From assembly GCA_037043455.1 (NCBI GenBank), contig JAWPHD010006766.1:1-64000 (forward strand): 64,000 nt of DNA, read 5' to 3'. This DNA is from Cyrtodaria siliqua. Lineage: Eukaryota; Mollusca; Bivalvia; Adapedonta; Hiatellidae. Each line of letters begins with the position of its first letter. Positions within the stretch are counted from its first letter, which is position 1. Positions 55,476-64,000 of the stretch are shown here, piece by piece. A program made the position numbers and the translations under genes. A model generated the notes under the pieces. It was not told the DNA's origin and searched no databases. It saw nothing but the letters and a program-made list of their open reading frames with translations.

Positions 55476-57790
55476 ATTATACGCTAATAAAACACCGAAT
55501 TAATTCACTTTACATCGTATTAATTCTGTTCAGTATCGGCCTTTTCTGTCTTTATGTCAAATTGATTCAGCTGTCATTGAACTGAGTGTTTTAGTCTTGC
55601 ATTATATTATTTCATCTATCGGTAAATTGACTGAGTTACTTTTAAACTGGTTCACATTCTCTTGCGTTGATTCATATTTTCGAGTGAACTGTTTAGAATT
55701 ACATTGAATCGTTTCTAGTTCGATTACATGGTTTGAAAAATCACTCCGGATTATTTCGCAAAGCATCGAATTGTTAAAAGTTTGATTAGATGGTTTCAAA
55801 AAATGCAGTGGATCAATTAAAGTTACATTGAATTAAATATAATACCGATGAATTAATTCATCTTTGAATGGATGATTTATTGAATCATACTTTTGGCGGT
55901 AATGGCCGCCCATATTTTCCGCTAAAGTCCACAAAACATATTGTCGCTAAAGACCACAAACGTTTTCGTTAAAGTCCACAACACTATTTCAGCGAAAAAC
56001 ACAATTTGAATTAATTGTTGTTTCATTTGTGAGAGACGTTTCAGCATTTTTTCATTAATTCATGCAAAACATATTTGCACCTGATGTAGTTTACATGATC
56101 CATAAGTTTTGTTTTTTTGTGGACTTTTACGGAAATATGTGTGGAATAGAGCGGATTTGTGGAGTTTAGCGGTTCCACACACACACATCATTTAGTAAAT
56201 ACCATGTGAATATAGTATATCAGTTTTCAATCTAAATTGTCTTGATAGTCTGTTTTATTATCGGGCAGTATTTAATCATGACGCACGCAGTAATGTGTCG
56301 TTATTTGCATTTAATTACGGGAGTAGTATAGGAATTGGGGGTATAGGCACAGTCCTCATGGCGGCAGGGCCACCCAACGAGATGTCTAATTTTGATCAAA
56401 AGTATATAAAACAGGCTGAACAACTAGTAAAAAAATATACTATGTTGACAACACCATGTCAAGTCCTCGAAAACAAAATCTAAAACGCATCTCGCAAACC
56501 CGTCCCCTTGGAAGTTTACCTATACCTCCACTTTCTATACTACACATAAAATGATTTGATATCTTATTTCAATCAGTTGTGACTATTCAAAAAAGTCTGC
56601 TCAAGTTTTTTTATAAATGTTTGCAAAAGCCACGTGTCATGATCATGCCTTTACAGTAACGGCTGTACGAATTATTTTTAAGCAGCTGTGCACAGCCGTT
56701 AATGTGATTACCTGGTTTCCATTAGGAAAACTGCGCTTGCGCTCATCCCACAATCCATTTAACTTTTCAATGGCTGGCTCGCTCCATAGACATTACCAGA
56801 ACTCCATTTGGCATATGTCTACCGAAACGAAACGCAGAGATATACCTGCAGTTTGGCAAGGTCTGTTACTAGCAAACACATTTTTAGGAAGAATTCTTTA
56901 GCAGCTGCACCCTAATATTAGTTTGCTAGTAACGGAACTACACAGACACCATCTACTAAGCGCGATGATTGCGAGACTACAAAAGTTAGCAAATTATGGA
57001 GGGGGCTTTCCGCCAAAAGTCTATGCATATAGTTTACATGCTTTTTGATATAAGTCCTTACATTGTGTTATCATTCATCTTACTTCTTCATTGAATGTGC
57101 CTACTTTGTATATCTATGTGTCCTAGTCTAAAATTACAACCGATAATTGACATGGTATTAAGTTATTTCTTGCATTGTTATTCTATATATTTCTTACGTG
57201 TATTGGAATAAATAGTGTGTAAGCCTCTTATCACTACAGTTATATGATGGTTTTACAAATTATAAGAGTCCATTGGACATTTCCCCATTAAAATGTGCAT
57301 TGATATTGTTTGGCTAGAAGTTAATCGTAGAAGTAATGGAATCGTCATGAAACCACTAGGCGCTAAGATGGATGGCATTAACATGAATGATGGATGGTAT
57401 TAACATGAATACAGTTCCTCATATTATTATACCAGATGTCGCCACCTATTGTCCATCAAATAATGATATCTCCCTGAAACGTTTTTTTACGCATTGTGCG
57501 ATTAGTTACGGTTTTGACGTTATCATGCGGAATTAATATTTACATATATATAAGGTCATGGTGACCTTGACCTTTGACCTACTGCATTTATGGAAATAAT
57601 TATATGGAAATTGCGCGAATATTCAATATTCAAGAAATAATTAATGCTTATTGAAACAATGTTACATGCTGTTTTCATACACGTATAACCTTTCATCGCC
57701 ACATGTCAAGGCCGTTACCGGGGATACAAGTAAAGATTGAGCATGAATGGTCAGCTATTAATGTAATAGCTATGCTTGTAAACATTTCAG
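55476..57790. other. End of intron 1 of nucleotidase copy 2, no exon seen
   Basis: AT-rich intron. At 56864-56877 TGTTACTAGCAAAC is mirrored by GTTTGCTAGTAACG at 56919-56932, a 13-base stem with a ~42-base loop. 55940-56160 has several CGCTAAAGTCCACAA-type words. The frames at 56295-56483 and 56617-56901 show no domain. The intron ends at GTAAACATTTCAG. Confidence 0.5.
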
Positions 57791-58004
57791 TGTCTAGGAA
57801 ACCACGAATTTGACATAGGTGTTGAAGGACTGGTGAAATTTCTTGACAACGTCACGTTCCCCGTTGTCAGTGCCAACACAGACGTGAGCGTCGAACCACG
57901 ACTACAGGGGAAGTTCGAGAAGACGAAAATACTGACAGTCGGCGGTGAAAAAATCGGGGTTATCGGCTATCTTACTCAGGAGACGTTTGTCATTTCTGGC
58001 GGCG
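57791..58004 (+). CDS. Ecto-5'-nucleotidase copy 2, exon 2
   Basis: 214 bases, acceptor AACATTTCAG, donor GTAAAT, phase 0 to phase 1. The exon opens with CLGNHEFDIGVEGLVKFLD; the Asn-His pair of GNHEFD (residues 124-125 of the protein) provides metal ligand and catalytic residues in this family. It continues with FPVVSANTDVSVEP and KIGVIGYLTQETFVISGGG. Joined to exon 1 the text reads YDVT-CLGNHEFD, as expected for CD73-like proteins. Confidence 0.93.
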
Positions 58005-58199
58005 GTAAATAATTAATTACTTTCCTACAACACGTTTGTCTTTTACTCCTTTTGCAAAGCTCTGCTGTTCAAAAGTACCGTAGTGTTACATTTCTGACGC
58101 AAGTAGGGCCTACATATAATTAAAATGTTACTCTTCTAAAAATATACATTGCATTTTTAAATAATCTGCTGTTTCAATATTTCAAGATGTACAATTTCA

Positions 58200-58690
58200 A
58201 TAACATTTAAAAGGCGAGACAAAAATGAAACAAAAGGCGAGATTGTTTTTCCTTCGAAAAAGGCGAGACAATAATGAAACAAAAGGCGAGACAAAAATAA
58301 AACAAAAGGCGAGACAATAATGCAACATGTTTGTCTCGCCTTTTCCGAAGGAAAAACATTGACGCATATGTATGCATATGACTGTGTTGCTTTTCCGACC
58401 ACGGCGAAGGTGACGTCATCATTCAAGTTTTACGGTTAGGTCAATTATTCACTAGACCATTCAAAATTTGATGTGATCGAGGGTTTAACGACGTTGCGTT
58501 ATAAACATTCTCTCCTCTCGAATCACACTGAAAGCTCAACTTCTGAGTAAATGTCGATTCTTACGGACGGCGAAAGGTATACAGTACTGGTTCTACCATG
58601 AATACGTGGGTGGTCTGCCTCCACCACAAACAAATCGACCATCATGCATAGCCTAAAATGTGCTAAAAATGACGTCAAACCTCAAACAAA
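58200..58690 (+). repeat. GTCTCGCC hairpin repeat in intron 2
   Basis: A ~22-base unit, AAAGGCGAGACAAAAATGAA and variants, occurs four times at 58210-58325. GTTTTTCCTTCGAAAAAGGC (58244 onward) pairs with GCCTTTTCCGAAGGAAAAAC (58338-58357) to form a ~25-base stem. The GGTGGTCTGCCTCCACCAC block at 58609-58627 and AATGACGTCAAAC at 58668-58680 recur, inverted, at 40490-40580. Confidence 0.8.
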
Positions 58691-58847
58691 CAAACATATG
58701 TGTATCTTGGGTATTACATCGCAACGTAACCTTAGGAAATTCGGATGTGACCTTCACCCTCCGAGCAAAGAATAATCTAGTTACTTTCGCAATGCCTTAA
58801 ACAGATATCGCATGTTAAATATTCAGTTTGTATATTTGATCTTTCAG

Positions 58848-59033
58848 GACCAACCGTGGTCTTTAATGATGTAGTAGCGACTGTGCAGGAGGAAGTAACG
58901 AAGCTTCAGACCCAAGGTATTAACAAGATTATAGCCCTGGGACATGCGGGATTCGCCATGGACTTGCAAGTAGCGGCAATAGAGGGTGTAGACATTGTTG
59001 TCGGTGGACATACCAACACCTTCTTATATAACG
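58848..59033 (+). CDS. Ecto-5'-nucleotidase copy 2, exon 3
   Basis: 186 bases, acceptor TGATCTTTCAG, donor GTATGT, phase 1 at both ends. It encodes GPTVVFNDVVATVQEEVTKL, then NKIIALGHAGFAMDLQVA and GVDIVVGGHTNTFLYNG. The His of ALGHAG and the His of VGGHTN are the two remaining metal ligands of the catalytic domain in this family, so the N-terminal active site of copy 2 is complete across exons 1-3. Confidence 0.94.
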
Positions 59034-59515
59034 GTATGTTACTATCAGTACCTGAAGAAATATAATAAATTCTGATAACTGTGCCCGTGTTATATGAGGT
59101 ATGCCTTAACACGTATAGGCCAATGACGAAGCAAATACAGTTTCTTTCTATCATGCGAGCATAAATTTATATCAGGTGTATTGTAAATGAGCTAGTGATA
59201 TTTTAAAACTATAATTGATTACATTTGCATTGTAACGGTATTTGTTTCCATAAATATCCGAGTTGTAAGCCTTAGTGTTGGTATAGTTTGTTCAGTTTCT
59301 TAAGGCTCTGTTGTCAATCCATTTATTTCTCTTGAAATCGGAAATATTTTTCTTTTTTACTCTAAAAATTTAACTTCAATCATAGTTTAAAATTTAATGT
59401 CGTTTTATTCAATTTCTTATCACTTCATTGTTCTTAACACTTTTAAAAGAACAAGGTTTTTTGTGTGTGCAATGTTCAACAAAAAATGTTTTAAACTATT
59501 ATATGCTGCATGAAG

Positions 59516-59713
59516 GAGCTCAGCCGTCTAACGAAGTCATCCAAGGCCCATATCCGACTGTTGTCATGCAGAGTTCGGGGAAAAAGGCGCTGGCGGTGCA
59601 GGATTTCATGTGGGGCAAATACCTCGGCAATCTACAGGTCACGTTTGACAGCAATGGTGACATTACAGCATATTCCGGAAATCCCATTGTCCTGGACTCT
59701 ACTGTTGCTGAAG
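59516..59713 (+). CDS. Ecto-5'-nucleotidase copy 2, exon 4
   Basis: 198 bases, phase 1 to phase 1, donor GTAATG. It encodes GAQPSNEVIQGPYPTVVMQS, KKALAVQDFMWGKYLGNLQV and ITAYSGNPIVLDSTVAEG, the end of the metallophosphoesterase domain and the linker. The acceptor is unusual: AG at 59514-59515 in TATATGCTGCATGAAG, with a poor pyrimidine tract. The phase and the GAQPSN text fix it. No better AG lies in the right frame. Confidence 0.88.
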
Positions 59714-60577
59714 GTAATGTTACAAAACGTTCTGTTTGCCATTTTGTATACTGACAAAAATAGTATCATCATTTTTTTGTGTTAATTAAGCAGGTCCTAG
59801 ATAACCTACAGTAGCTTCGACTGTCCGTAACATTCATTTCCGGCTAGTTGCGAGAATCATAGCTCTTATGGTGTATACCTACCATAGAGCTACGATGCCA
59901 TTCTTTATATCGGGGTCCAACCCATCAAGAGAGGTTTCTAAAGACCTTAAGCAATGCCTGAATACCCATTTTTCTTTCCCTTATTATACAGACAGCACAA
60001 CAGGAAACAATAAATTATGTATATAGAATAATTAGATCGACCACCACCAATAGTGCAAACAAAATATTTTTTTGAAAAGCTCAGTACACAAGGGAGTTAC
60101 CCCCTTTTTCTTAAACCATGCATTTTTGGTAAAAACAGAATCTACAAAGATTACCTCAATTTGTCCTATAAAATATTCTCTATACGTTGCTTTCGCAAAA
60201 AGACATCCCATAAAACCACAACACCGATTGTGTAGGCAGCAGCTTTTGATAATCAAAAATCATCAAATTACCGTCCTTTAAGGTTTCCATAGCATCCATA
60301 AAAGAGTATTGCTTGGAATAGTTAGTACTCAGTGAAATGTGCTTAAAACAACAAACAGTGTTTAATTAAAGCGCTGTTCAAGCTGTCATTCGCCCTCAAA
60401 AACTGGCCTATGGGAGGGAATACCAGCCAAAAAAGGGATTACTTACTTTTTCTTGAGAGTATATGTTTATCGATAGCCTCTATATAGACCATTGTACGAC
60501 AACAATTAACTATTCATTGAAAATCGTGGATGGGTGTAATGTGTTTGTTGAACCCATGTATTAAACTTGTAATGCAG
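59714..60577. other. Intron 4, hairpin and dispersed repeat
   Basis: At 59848-59884 ATAGCTCTTATGGT pairs with ACCATAGAGCTAC. At 59911-59951 the block ATCGGGGTCCAACCCATCAA plus GAGAGGTTTCTAAAGAC matches 61408-61448 in intron 5. No gene is present; the 60-74-codon frames at 60032-60281 lack features. Confidence 0.6.
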
Positions 60578-60709
60578 ATCCGGAAATAAAGCAGTACGTC
60601 AGCGAGTGGCTCCAGCCCATTTTGCAGATGAAATTGGAAGTAATCGGATCAGCGAGCGTTTTTCTAGACGGCGCCGTTAAGTCGTGCCGACTAAACGAAT
60701 GCATTATGG
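60578..60709 (+). CDS. Ecto-5'-nucleotidase copy 2, exon 5
   Basis: 132 bases, acceptor TTGTAATGCAG, donor GTAAAC, phase 1 at both ends. It encodes DPEIKQYVSEWLQPILQMKL, EVIGSASVFLDG and CRLNECIMG, the helical linker and the start of the C-terminal domain, including the Arg and Cys of SCRLNEC typical of the family. The last 13 bases and the donor resemble the decayed repeat upstream of exon 6 in copy 1 (2060-2690). Confidence 0.92.
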
Positions 60710-61833
60710 GTAAACACAACATTTCTTTTCGGAAAACACATTAACCGTTAAGATATTTTATAGGTCTGATGCAAAAAAAATCACTGTTATTTAAAGAGAT
60801 GCCAAGTTCCGATAACGCAAGTAAGCATATTGTTTTCGTTTGATGTTGAGAAATCGACATAAAATATACGTTTATTTTTACGTTCATTCTCTCGAAAAAC
60901 TTTTTCATATACATAAAAAACCATGTCAGATAAGAAATATAATATTTCCAGCAAGTTCATGTCGTGCGAGATCGAAACCTATTGGTTGGGACTTGAAACA
61001 CATCGAACCCGTGGGCGCAGCCCTTGGTATCGATGATCTTCAAGTCCCGCCCACCAGTTATGGATTTGGGACAATATAAACCCGATGACTTAGCATAAGT
61101 CAATAGAACATTCAAAATTACCTAGTCGTTTTCGAGACCTACGGTCAGACAGTCACCCGCGAGAAATTGTTGGAAATTGTCGTTTTTGTTTCTTTATATA
61201 TCTTAGTTTACGTATGCGTTATTATAGGAAAAATAGTTTTGTGACTGTGTATCATGTGTAAACTTAGCCGCCAACATGAATAATTTTACCGAATCTCGCA
61301 CGTACTGATTACTTAATGCTTATGCTAAAATTGTACAGCATTCGACAAAGTTTACAAGTACATAAATTCCATAAAGACAACCATTGTCTTTATAGAAGAG
61401 ACAGTTATCGGGGTCCGCCCAATCAAGAGCAGTTTCTGAAGACATTTAACAATTTAAAACCATCCTTATAATGCAAACCTTTCCATTCAAAACGACATGT
61501 ACCATTTAAAATAAGACCATATTGCGAAGGAAAAGTAGTTCCTTCAATACTTCAGTATGAATAAACCTTTCGAAAACAACGTCACATTTTAGGTTTTATC
61601 CAATGAAATCTTGTTAAATAAAGATATGCTAATGAGGTATGATGATCGAATATGATCGAATGCAGTATTGATAGAAAGAAAGAAAGAATTATTGTTACAT
61701 AATTCATACTACAATTCTTTCATCACACTTTTTGGCCGGGGATTTTAGGCAACTCGTTCTTTGCATCAGTTTCAGTATTAACTATGTGTTAATAGCAACC
61801 TTCTCAGTACTAATTTTGAGTTGTATTTTACAG
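60710..61833. other. Intron 5, no gene
   Basis: AT-rich intron with the ATCGGGGTCC dispersed repeat (61408-61448) and GAAAGAAAGAAAGAA at 61673-61687. The 79-codon frame at 60840-61079 has no recognisable domain. Confidence 0.55.
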
Positions 61834-61956
61834 GTAACCTGTTCACGGATGCGATAATTAACCACCACCAGAACTTTCCACACTCCAATACCACATGGGC
61901 ACCGGCCGCTATAGCCATTTGGAACGGCGGTGGACTAAGAGCTAGCATCGAAATCG
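61834..61956 (+). CDS. Ecto-5'-nucleotidase copy 2, exon 6
   Basis: 123 bases, acceptor GTATTTTACAG, donor GTAGGT, phase 1 at both ends. It encodes GNLFTDAIINHHQNFPHSNT and WAPAAIAIWNGGGLRASIEI. NGGGLRAS is the substrate-binding signature of the C-terminal domain. Identical length and near-identical text to 2777-2899 prove the duplication of the locus. Confidence 0.94.
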
Positions 61957-62967
61957 GTAGGTCAGCATAATTGTATTTAGGCGACCTCTTACTTTCAGAG
62001 ATACCATCTTCTTTTATGAAAAGTGTCAGTCAAACCGAGACTGCAATATTGTTTTTGTATTTATCGTGTTCGGCGATTCCCAAATTCTCTTTTCATACTA
62101 TTTTTTTGTTTAAATATGAAGGAAATCCTAATTACAATGCATAATGTTAATGGTGGGGTTAGGTAGGATGTGTGCCATAAAAACTGTATTAAAATTGATT
62201 TAGATTGTTTATTGAGTGCAGAAATTAAATAAAATAATGCAACACTATATTCAGCATATAATTATAACGTCATAACTGAACTTGAAGAAAACCGCTGGAG
62301 TTCTAACATTTGCAACGAGTATGCATAAATACCTTCCTTTAAGAAGTTCGGCTTTTCGAAGTTGACTTCCGACATCTCGCCGTCGACTTGAGTAACAGAC
62401 AGAAGTCTGAAGAAAAAGAAATGGAAGCAACCGGCTTCAATATAACTTTACTTTTGAAGCAAAACGTCAACATGTAAACGTTTTACCGCTCAACCATGAA
62501 TTAATACCTAAAATCCAAAATGTTTAGAGAAGTTCATTAGACCGATCCATTGATTTTGTCATTTTGATGGAAATTTTCTCACAGGAACAAATTTGTAGAT
62601 AAACCACTACTACTACCCGATTTCTTCAGTTAAGACTGAATGGGTAACTGTCGTACAAGGTACTACACGAAAGTACCCGGATACATTCGTGTTTACACAT
62701 ATGTACCTTGAGAAAATATTCCAACCAGTACAGTACCTTGCATAAAACCATTGTACCATTTCAGCGTGTATATGCCGGGAACCAGCATGTCTTTCTCATT
62801 ACGACATTGACGCACACAGTTCCTATTTTTTTGGCTGTTCTCAATGTACATATAATTCTCAAGGTGCATCCACGAATGTACCCGGGGTAAATTAGTGTGG
62901 CGTGGTGTACGACACAGATCCTGTCAGTGGTATTAAGAAATAAACGGAATGACTTTGTTACGTGCAG

Positions 62968-63123
62968 GTCCTGTAACAGTTGGTAACATACTTACGGTGT
63001 TGCCCTTCGGTAATGAGGTCGACTTGATCACCGTCAGCGGAAGTAACCTGAGAGAACAATTGGAACTGTCAGTCCGTGACTGGGATCTGGTGGAACAACA
63101 TGGCAGATTTTTGCAATTCTCAG
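62968..63123 (+). CDS. Ecto-5'-nucleotidase copy 2, exon 7
   Basis: 156 bases, acceptor TTACGTGCAG, donor GTGAGA, phase 1 at both ends. It encodes GPVTVGNILTVLPFGNEVDL, ITVSGSNLREQLELSVRDWD and HGRFLQFSG. LPFGNEVDLITVSG is a conserved strand-turn of the C-terminal domain. Unlike its counterpart at 15543 it is open throughout, so copy 2 looks functional as far as visible. Confidence 0.93.
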
Positions 63124-63304
63124 GTGAGATAAGTATATTATGGATTACATCTAGAATATGTTTTACTTTGTAATATTAAAGTCCAACGTGCGTTACAAAA
63201 TAGTCTCAAAACCTGTAGTTGCATACATCGGCAAAACAAATCGTTAAATATGTTACTAGTATTTTCAATATACGCATACAATGTCAAACTGTTAAATTGT
63301 TGCA

Positions 63305-63535
63305 TTGTTTCAGGTGATGCTGAAGTGATGGCAGAAAACAATTATCGTGGCTCCTGTTACAAGAGAATTTGCAACAACTCTGCAGTTCTGCGGATGAGAC
63401 GCTTCTTTGCCCATTCTGCATATTTTGGTGTAGCTATAAACTGGGAGAGAGCCTGCAATTCACATTCCTGTTGCATTCCATATAACCATTTTGTGTTGCT
63501 GCGCCGTAAAACCCCAGTTCAACTCTACCTGTTAA
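63305..63535 (+). mobile_element. SINE-like dispersed repeat, copy 2 (+)
   Basis: GCATTGTTTCAGGTGATGCT, ATCGTGGCTCC, GAATTTGCAACAACTCTGCA, CCATATAACCATTTTGTG and GCGCCGTAAAACCCCAGTTC match the repeat at 23903-24168 block by block. The tail here is CAACTC rather than ATTCA. It lies in intron 7; the 109-codon frame across it is not an exon. Confidence 0.65.
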
Positions 63536-63704
63536 CCCTTAACCCGTTATATATATATAATGGACTGTTCTGTCTTTGAATTAAGACCATTCCATTTATG
63601 TGACAAAAAGGTGTTTTGGTGAAAATGACTGATCAGCAGTCGGACATTGTAAACCCTGATCAGGCCGAACTGGGTTTACAATGGACGCAAAGGCTATTAT
63701 AGTC

Positions 63705-63830
63705 GTGCTTAGCGGGTTAATCTCATCCTCCATTTACATCAAGATAAAATATGTAGAATAGGCCTAGAACCTTCTAACCTGAGTTGCTACACATTCTATA
63801 GCAGATACTCCATTTGCGATGAAGCCACAT
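63705..63830 (-). mobile_element. SINE-like dispersed repeat, inverted partial copy
   Basis: CTCATCCTCCATTTACATCA, AGATAAAATATG, GGCCTAGAACCTTCTAACC and GAGTTGCTACACATTCTATA match the reverse complement of 23930-24075. With the + copy at 63305 it forms an inverted pair ~170 bases apart within intron 7. Confidence 0.65.
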
Positions 63831-63911
63831 TTCCACGTTTGCATACGCGGTGCCATGATGAAGGCCAACAGAAGAACGCTATACATGTATATACATTATA
63901 CAAAATTTCAG

Positions 63912-64000
63912 GTCTGATCGTGGTCTACAACATATCTCAACCGGCGGGACAGAGGGTACTCAAAGTACACGTTAGATGCCTAGAATGTGATGCAGCGCAG
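63912..64000 (+). CDS. Ecto-5'-nucleotidase copy 2, exon 8 (cut by the window edge)
   Basis: The acceptor CAAAATTTCAG joins exon 7 in phase 1. The visible 89 bases encode GLIVVYNISQPAGQRVLKVH and VRCLECDAAQ, matching the first part of 21280-21480. The remainder and the GPI-signal exon should lie just right of the window. Confidence 0.92.

Noticed and set aside
56617..56901. 94-codon frame in intron 1 of copy 2
   Set aside because: No domain, signal peptide or splice support; it contains part of a hairpin repeat.
63250..63579. 109-codon frame overlapping intron 7
   Set aside because: It is mostly the SINE-like repeat; exons 7 and 8 join in phase without it.

Overview
This window is animal nuclear DNA. 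It is AT-rich, has spliced exons with GT/AG borders, non-LTR retrotransposons, tRNA-derived SINEs, terminal-inverted-repeat (TIR) elements and many minisatellites. The repeat families (a gtctcgcc hairpin repeat, SINEs with ATTCA-type tails, minisatellite-rich introns) resemble those I know from bivalve molluscs. There is no rRNA or mitochondrial marker, so 'bivalve or close lophotrochozoan' is an inference.

The only recognisable host genes are two ecto-5'-nucleotidase (CD73/NT5E-type) genes in tandem on the + strand. Copy 1 enters the window from the left and shows its last four recognisable exons (2777-2899, 15543-15701, 21280-21480, 22033-22205). One of these carries two in-frame stops between compensating frameshifts. 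Copy 2 starts at 43812 with a signal peptide and all metal-binding motifs. Its eight exons stay in frame up to the right edge (43812-44171, 57791-58004, 58848-59033, 59516-59713, 60578-60709, 61834-61956, 62968-63123, 63912-64000+). Homologous exons share length and intron phase, so the two copies arose by duplication of an already intron-bearing gene.

Layout. 1-2776: end of a copy 1 intron, with a degenerate repeat resembling an exon 5/intron junction. 2900-15542: intron with a ~36-bp CACGTG-bearing minisatellite, a TTAA-flanked MITE, a degenerate non-LTR element (8.3-13.3 kb) and a GC-rich MITE. 15702-21279: intron with a CR1-like LINE 3' end split by a 2.4-kb insertion that contains a hAT-type element and a tRNA-derived SINE. 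22170-25510: 46/47-bp and 41-bp satellites. 26.1-32.4 kb: a 75-bp satellite split by a 4.79-kb TIR element that carries a degenerate gene of a large invertebrate family with a FEN1/XPG-like nuclease signature and a CXC-like cysteine tail. 32.7-36.1 kb: a 25-bp satellite with higher-order structure. 38.7-40.3 kb: a ~175-bp tandem repeat. 40.5-43.6 kb: two LINE fragments tail to tail. 44.2-57.8 kb: intron 1 of copy 2, with a long fold-back element, nested antisense LINEs and a second TTAA MITE. The remaining copy 2 introns are short and hold SINEs and hairpin repeats.

The most unusual objects are the TIR element with its nuclease-like gene, and the minisatellites that appear to have grown from exon-intron junctions of nucleotidase copy 1. 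Nearly every mobile-element reading frame here is broken. All calls come from reading the sequence; no database search was run.
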